Shown here piece by piece: positions 51,310-55,140 of a DNA stretch of 55,140 nucleotides (within the stretch, counting starts at the first letter, position 1; the number at the start of each line of letters is the position of its first letter). Source of the DNA: Alkalibacterium sp. MB6. Lineage in GTDB: Bacteria > Bacillota > Bacilli > Lactobacillales > Carnobacteriaceae_A. The stretch lies in the NCBI RefSeq assembly GCF_009935905.1, contig NZ_PREX01000018.1, positions 1 to 55,140 of the forward strand. The letters run 5' to 3'. The position numbers and the translations under genes are program-made. The notes beneath the pieces are model-generated. The model was given only the letters and a program-made list of their open reading frames with translations. It searched no databases and was not told the DNA's origin.

Positions 51310-52977
51310 ATGACATGGTCAGCTCGGACTAGAAGCGAAAACATAAAAAGCTTTAAAGAAAACAAGCTTGACCTTCTAATTATTGGGGGTGGAGTAACTG
51401 GGGCCGGCGTGGCACTTCACGGTGCCGCCCGGAATATACAAACGGGATTAATTGATATGCAAGACTTTGCAGGTGGAACGAGCAGTCGGTCAACTAAATT
51501 GGTACACGGTGGCTTAAGGTATCTAAAACAATTTGACGTTGAACTAGTAGCGGACGTGGCAAAAGAACGGACAGTCATTGGCAAAAATGCACCACACATT
51601 GCCCAACCTAGCTATATGCTGATGCCCGTTTACGATGAAACAGGAGCTTCCTTTAATAAATTTACAGCAGAAGTGGTGCTTCACCTGTATGATTATTTAG
51701 CTGAAGTGGATGAGGAATGGGCTCATTATATGGTCGAAAAAGAAGAGGTTCTAAAGGCAGAGCCTTCTTTAAAAGAAGCAGATTTAAATGCAGGGGGCTT
51801 TTACCTAGACTACACAAATGATGATGCCCGTTTAACTATCGAGACAATAAAAAAAGCTCATGAGTATGGTGCGATTATAGCCAATTACGTGAAAGCTGTG
51901 GACTTTTTATATGATGATCAAAAGCAAATTAAAGGTATTATCGCCAAAGATATGCTGACAGAGGAAGAATTTGAAATTGAAGCCGGTATCGTTATTAATG
52001 CTGCTGGCCCGTGGTCTGATGAGGTTCGTAACCATAAAGATGCCCAAACAGAGCAAAAGATGTTTCCAACGAAAGGGGTCCACTTTGTTGTATCTCATGA
52101 CAAATTGCCGATCAATCGCACGATATATACGGATACTGGCCAAGATGATAACCGAATGATATTTGTTATCCCAAGGGGGAATAAGACATACTTCGGAACA
52201 ACGGATACACCTTTTGAAGGGCCTTATGAAGACCCAGAAATAACAGAAGAAGATATTGATTATTTGTTAAAAGCGATTAATCACCGTTTTGAAGGGATTC
52301 ACTTAACTGTGAATGATCTCGAGTCAAGCTGGGCTGGTTTAAGGCCACTGATTCAAGATGAAAACAATTCTGATCCATCGGGTATTTCAAGAGGTCACGA
52401 CATTTTCGTTGAAGAAGATGGCTTGATCACTATAGCTGGTGGAAAGTTAACGGATTATCGACGTATGGCTGAGGATGCCTTTAGAGTCATTGATGAAAAG
52501 TGGAAAGAGGCATCCATTTCGTTTGATTCCGTTGACACAAAGTCTATTCCTTTATCCGGAGGAGATGTTTCAGATCCTAACAACTTTCAAGCATTTATTG
52601 AATCAAAACGAGAAAAGGGTACAGCACTTGGGCTAACTGAAGAAGAAGCAGATAGTCTGGCAGATTGGTATGGAACGAATGTTGATACAGTGTATGAAAT
52701 GGTTGATAAAGCCAAATCCTATGACATGCCTCTAAAGGATGCCTTGCAACTGGCTTATGCATTGGAACATGAGATGGCCTTAACCCCTGAAGACTTTTTT
52801 GCTAGACGGACAGACACACTCTTATTTGCTATAGATAAGATGGAAGCATTGAAAGAACCTGTTCTTGATGCTTTTGAAAAAGAGTTGAATTGGAGTAAAG
52901 AAGATAGAGAGTTTTGGAATCAGCAATTGAATGACAGAATGGCAGAAACATCCTTACAGCAATTTAAATACAATTAA
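51310..52977 (+). CDS. glpD: FAD-dependent glycerol-3-phosphate dehydrogenase/oxidase
   Basis: A 555-residue flavoenzyme oxidising glycerol 3-phosphate to dihydroxyacetone phosphate. The FAD motif is LLIIGGGVTGAGVALHGAARNI near residue 20; GGTSSRSTKLVHGGLRYLKQFD is the family signature; IVINAAGPWSDEV and the late GGKLTDYRRMAEDA complete the cofactor site. Lactic acid bacteria usually have the roughly 609-residue oxidase GlpO with an internal insertion, while 555 is the length of B. subtilis GlpD, so whether O2 or a quinone is the acceptor is open. It lies between glpK and glpF. Confidence 0.9.
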   Translation: MTWSARTRSENIKSFKENKLDLLIIGGGVTGAGVALHGAARNIQTGLIDMQDFAGGTSSRSTKLVHGGLRYLKQFDVELVADVAKERTVIGKNAPHIAQPSYMLMPVYDETGASFNKFTAEVVLHLYDYLAEVDEEWAHYMVEKEEVLKAEPSLKEADLNAGGFYLDYTNDDARLTIETIKKAHEYGAIIANYVKAVDFLYDDQKQIKGIIAKDMLTEEEFEIEAGIVINAAGPWSDEVRNHKDAQTEQKMFPTKGVHFVVSHDKLPINRTIYTDTGQDDNRMIFVIPRGNKTYFGTTDTPFEGPYEDPEITEEDIDYLLKAINHRFEGIHLTVNDLESSWAGLRPLIQDENNSDPSGISRGHDIFVEEDGLITIAGGKLTDYRRMAEDAFRVIDEKWKEASISFDSVDTKSIPLSGGDVSDPNNFQAFIESKREKGTALGLTEEEADSLADWYGTNVDTVYEMVDKAKSYDMPLKDALQLAYALEHEMALTPEDFFARRTDTLLFAIDKMEALKEPVLDAFEKELNWSKEDREFWNQQLNDRMAETSLQQFKYN

Positions 52978-52999
52978 CCGATAAGAGAGGGAGAACGCC

Positions 53000-53719
53000 G
53001 TGGATACCACTTTTTGGCAACAGATAACTGGAGAGTTTTTAGGGACATTTATATTGATATTGCTCGGTGATGGAGTTGTTGCAGCGAATGTTTTGAAGAA
53101 AACGAAGTCTTACAATGGTGGATGGGTCATGATCAGTTTAGGCTGGGGGCTTGCTGTTTCGATGGCGGTTTACGCTGTTGGTTGGCTCTCACCTGGGCAC
53201 ATTAATCCAGCTGTTACTCTAGGTATGGCTGTAGCTGGAGAATTTGGCTGGGATATGGTACTCCCATATATTATTGCTCAAGTAGCAGGAGGTTTCGCTG
53301 GAGCCGTTGTCGTTTGGTTACATTATATGCCTCACTTTGAAGCGACGGAAGATAAAGAAGCCATTTTAGCTGTTTTCTCTACCGGTCCGGCTATTAAAAG
53401 CAGCGTGTGGAACCTTGTATCTGAAACCATTGCGACCACCGTATTAGTGTACGGATTGCTTGCCTTTACACAAGGGGACTTTACAGATGGATTAAACCAA
53501 CTCGTTGTTGGGTTGCTCATTGTGGTTATCGGTCTCTCTCTTGGAGGAACCACAGGGTATGCCATTAATCCGGCGCGTGACCTTGGTCCAAGAATGGCGC
53601 ACCAAGTTTTACCAATTGCCAATAAAGGTCATTCTGATTGGGGATACGCCTGGGTTCCCATAATAGGACCATTTATCGGAGGCGTACTGGGTGCACTTAT
53701 TTATTTACTCGTCATCTAA
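53000..53719 (+). CDS. glpF: Glycerol uptake facilitator (aquaglyceroporin)
   Basis: A 239-residue MIP-family channel with six membrane helices and two NPA motifs: HINPAVTLGMA in the first half and YAINPARDLGPR in the second (Arg after the second NPA and Asp two residues later indicate a glycerol-permeable pore). The GTG start lies after GAGAGGGAG, 22 bases past the glpD stop. It completes a three-gene operon for glycerol entry and oxidation. Confidence 0.94.
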   Translation: MDTTFWQQITGEFLGTFILILLGDGVVAANVLKKTKSYNGGWVMISLGWGLAVSMAVYAVGWLSPGHINPAVTLGMAVAGEFGWDMVLPYIIAQVAGGFAGAVVVWLHYMPHFEATEDKEAILAVFSTGPAIKSSVWNLVSETIATTVLVYGLLAFTQGDFTDGLNQLVVGLLIVVIGLSLGGTTGYAINPARDLGPRMAHQVLPIANKGHSDWGYAWVPIIGPFIGGVLGALIYLLVI

Positions 53720-53728
53720 AAATTCATC

Positions 53729-53780
53729 AAAATAAAAACGGCAGAGGCTATTTCGTTAATAGTCTTGCCGTTTTTATTTT
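53729..53780. terminator. Terminator of the glp operon
   Basis: AAAATAAAAACGGCA / TGCCGTTTTTATTTT, a 15-bp stem between convergent genes. Confidence 0.88.
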
Positions 53781-53782
53781 AC

Positions 53783-53989
53783 TTAATAACTAACGTTTCC
53801 AAATAGTATTGCTACAATACCCATCCCGATAGCTGTGATGCTCATTCGAGTGATATCGACTTTCAGGAAATAACCAATAATGCCTAAGCCAATGGCTATA
53901 CCGCCCATAATGTTTGCTTGCCAGAAGAATCCAACAACAGCAGCTAAAAGAGCAACCCATCCTATAACCGTACCTACTGTATTTTTCAT
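53783..53989 (-). CDS. Small membrane protein, 68 aa
   Basis: Two to three short hydrophobic segments: VGTVIGWVALLAAVVGFFW, IMGGIAIGLGIIGYFL and MSITAIGMGIVAILFG, with only a few charges. I do not recognise a named family; it resembles unannotated small membrane proteins of Firmicutes. A first ATG (53998) is one base after GGGGG; ATG 53989, nine bases after it, is the likely start. Single gene facing the end of the glp operon. Confidence 0.65.
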   Translation of the reverse strand: MKNTVGTVIGWVALLAAVVGFFWQANIMGGIAIGLGIIGYFLKVDITRMSITAIGMGIVAILFGNVSY

Positions 53990-54116
53990 ATTTAACATCC
54001 CCCTTACCCTTCGCTAGTGATAATTTACACAATTCGTTTTCACTTATGATTTTACCATAAAGTAGCGCTTTTATGCTACACTATAAACTAATATAAAAAG
54101 AAGAGGGATGCTGAAT

Positions 54117-54545
54117 ATGAACAACTGGCTTCACAAAGTACAATATTATGAAACAGATCAAATGCAAATCGTCCACCACTCGAATTATATCAGGTGGTTT
54201 GAAGAGGCTCGTACATATTTAATGGAACAAATCGACTTTGGTTATGATCAGATGGAGGAGCAAGGGATTGTTGTACCTGTTTTGGCGGTTCAGGCTGATT
54301 ATAAAAGTATGTCAAGATTTGGTGAGACCGTCGAAGTTAGAGCGCATATAAAAGAATTTACAGGAGTCAAGATGATCATCGCCTATGAGATTGTCGACAA
54401 GCATACTGAGGAGATCCGGTGCACAGGTGAAACGAAGCATGCATTCTTGGATAAAGAAACCTATCGTCCACTATCCCTCAAACGCAAACACAAGAACCTA
54501 TTTGATTTATTTAATCAATTAAAAGACAGGAAAGTAGAGGAATAG
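54117..54545 (+). CDS. YbgC/FadM-type acyl-CoA thioesterase
   Basis: A 142-residue hotdog thioesterase of the 4HBT class. The signature HKVQYYETDQMQIVHHSNYIRWFEEARTYLME carries the catalytic Asp and the D-x-x-x-x-x-H-x-x-Y pattern of the YbgC family. An ATG at 54108 sits directly on the Shine-Dalgarno GAGGG; ATG 54117 is nine bases after it and is preferred. The next gene starts three bases after the stop, so both are co-transcribed. Confidence 0.85.
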   Translation: MNNWLHKVQYYETDQMQIVHHSNYIRWFEEARTYLMEQIDFGYDQMEEQGIVVPVLAVQADYKSMSRFGETVEVRAHIKEFTGVKMIIAYEIVDKHTEEIRCTGETKHAFLDKETYRPLSLKRKHKNLFDLFNQLKDRKVEE

Positions 54546-54548
54546 ACT

Positions 54549-55094
54549 ATGGAATTGATTCTACTCTGTGGACCGCAAGCCGTAGGGAAAATGACAGTTG
54601 GTTTGGAGCTAGAAAGAAAGATAGAAGCGAGGTTGCTTTATAACCATCAAACCATTGATTTGTTTGCTCGCTTTTTGACTTATACCCCTCAAACCTTTCA
54701 CTTGTCTGATGCTGTAAGAACCGATTTATTTCAGCAATTCGTCGAAAATGAAGAAACGAATGCAACTAAAGGAATCATCTTCACTGTAGTGATTAGCTTC
54801 GGATCCGAAACTGATTGGAAGGTCCTGGAAAATTGGGTATCGATTTTTACCGATGCAAATGCAACGGTCTATTTCGTTGAACTTGAAGTAGATATTAACG
54901 AACGAATAAAGCGAAACACGTTGGAAGATCGGTTGGCAGCCAAACCATCAAAACGAGACATCGAGTTCTCTCATAAAGAATTAGTGACCAGTAATGTAAG
55001 GCATCGACTAAATTCCGATGAAGGGGAAGTAGAGGCCCGTCTTCCTTTAGTCAACTACCTAACTCAAGTTTTGCAGTTGAATATCCAGGTTTAA
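54549..55094 (+). CDS. P-loop kinase-like protein
   Basis: A 181-residue protein with a Walker A motif near the N-terminus, LLCGPQAVGKMT (residues 5-16), a hydrophobic strand-helix order typical of small P-loop kinases and shikimate-kinase-like proteins, and ATVYFVELEVDINERIKRNTLEDR in the second half, where kinases carry the LID arginines. The substrate is unknown. It begins three bases after the thioesterase gene, with a GAGG ribosome site inside the end of that gene. Complete within the window; the last 46 bases of the window hold nothing recognisable. Confidence 0.72.
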   Translation: MELILLCGPQAVGKMTVGLELERKIEARLLYNHQTIDLFARFLTYTPQTFHLSDAVRTDLFQQFVENEETNATKGIIFTVVISFGSETDWKVLENWVSIFTDANATVYFVELEVDINERIKRNTLEDRLAAKPSKRDIEFSHKELVTSNVRHRLNSDEGEVEARLPLVNYLTQVLQLNIQV

Positions 55095-55140
55095 CCCTTG
55101 CGGTTATTGAAACTTCTTATAAATAATTATCAAAAAACAC

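Overview
The window looks like chromosome from a low-G+C Gram-positive bacterium of the order Lactobacillales, most likely Carnobacteriaceae or a relative. This is an inference from gene content: mannose-family and fructose-family PTS systems, an RpiR regulator, a cobalamin-dependent class II ribonucleotide reductase, a glycerol kinase/oxidoreductase/facilitator operon, Shine-Dalgarno sites close to AAGGAGG, and many TTG/GTG starts. No rRNA, tRNA, CRISPR array, insertion sequence or prophage was seen. The only mobile DNA recognised is a pair of group I introns.

Layout. 1-2018: end of a yxl-type operon (small membrane proteins, ABC ATPase, ABC-2 permease broken by an in-frame TGA). 2062-6876: acidic hypothetical protein, YjlB-type cupin, lipoprotein, type I pullulanase, TVP38 membrane protein. 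6959-11386: DtxR-family regulator divergent from an mntABCD-type Mn/Zn ABC operon, whose ATPase needs a -1 frameshift at A_AAA_AAG. 11482-15204: ppk-ppx polyphosphate operon. 15541-18296: secreted coiled-coil/3D-domain wall protein, AAC(3)-family acetyltransferase, YtoQ. 18776-25552: catabolic island with a mannose-family PTS (C-D-B-A), RpiR regulator, 6-phosphogluconate dehydrogenase, 2-hydroxyacid dehydrogenase and a GldA-like dehydrogenase, best read as uptake of gluconate or a ketogluconate into the pentose phosphate pathway. 25628-28270: thioredoxin-like protein, DUF1456 protein, Fur-box-linked flavin reductase, YitV-like hydrolase. 28365-32428: fructose-family PTS in B-C-A order with its PRD activator. 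32474-38033: class II nrdJ cut into three exons by two group I introns, each with its own homing endonuclease gene, followed by an ECF S component and a DUF4430 protein that probably supply the cobalamin this reductase needs; NrdR-like boxes precede it. 38221-48747: housekeeping and small metabolic genes (aldo/keto reductase, uvrC, a broken GNAT, pdxK, a cysteine-free sirtuin with Nudix and thioesterase genes, HAD phosphatase, ung, pta). 48955-55094: YflT-like stress protein, glpK-glpD-glpF, a small membrane protein, a YbgC-type thioesterase and a P-loop protein.

The most unusual region is the nrdJ locus. Both introns interrupt GGT glycine codons at phase 0 in active-site coding sequence, and both have near-identical P1 pairings with the splice-site U.G. 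The upstream intron carries, just before its GIY-YIG gene, a 21-base near-copy of the start of nrdJ exon 2 (18/21 identical, all differences synonymous). That is either a relic of endonuclease-gene invasion or a homing-site mimic used as an operator.
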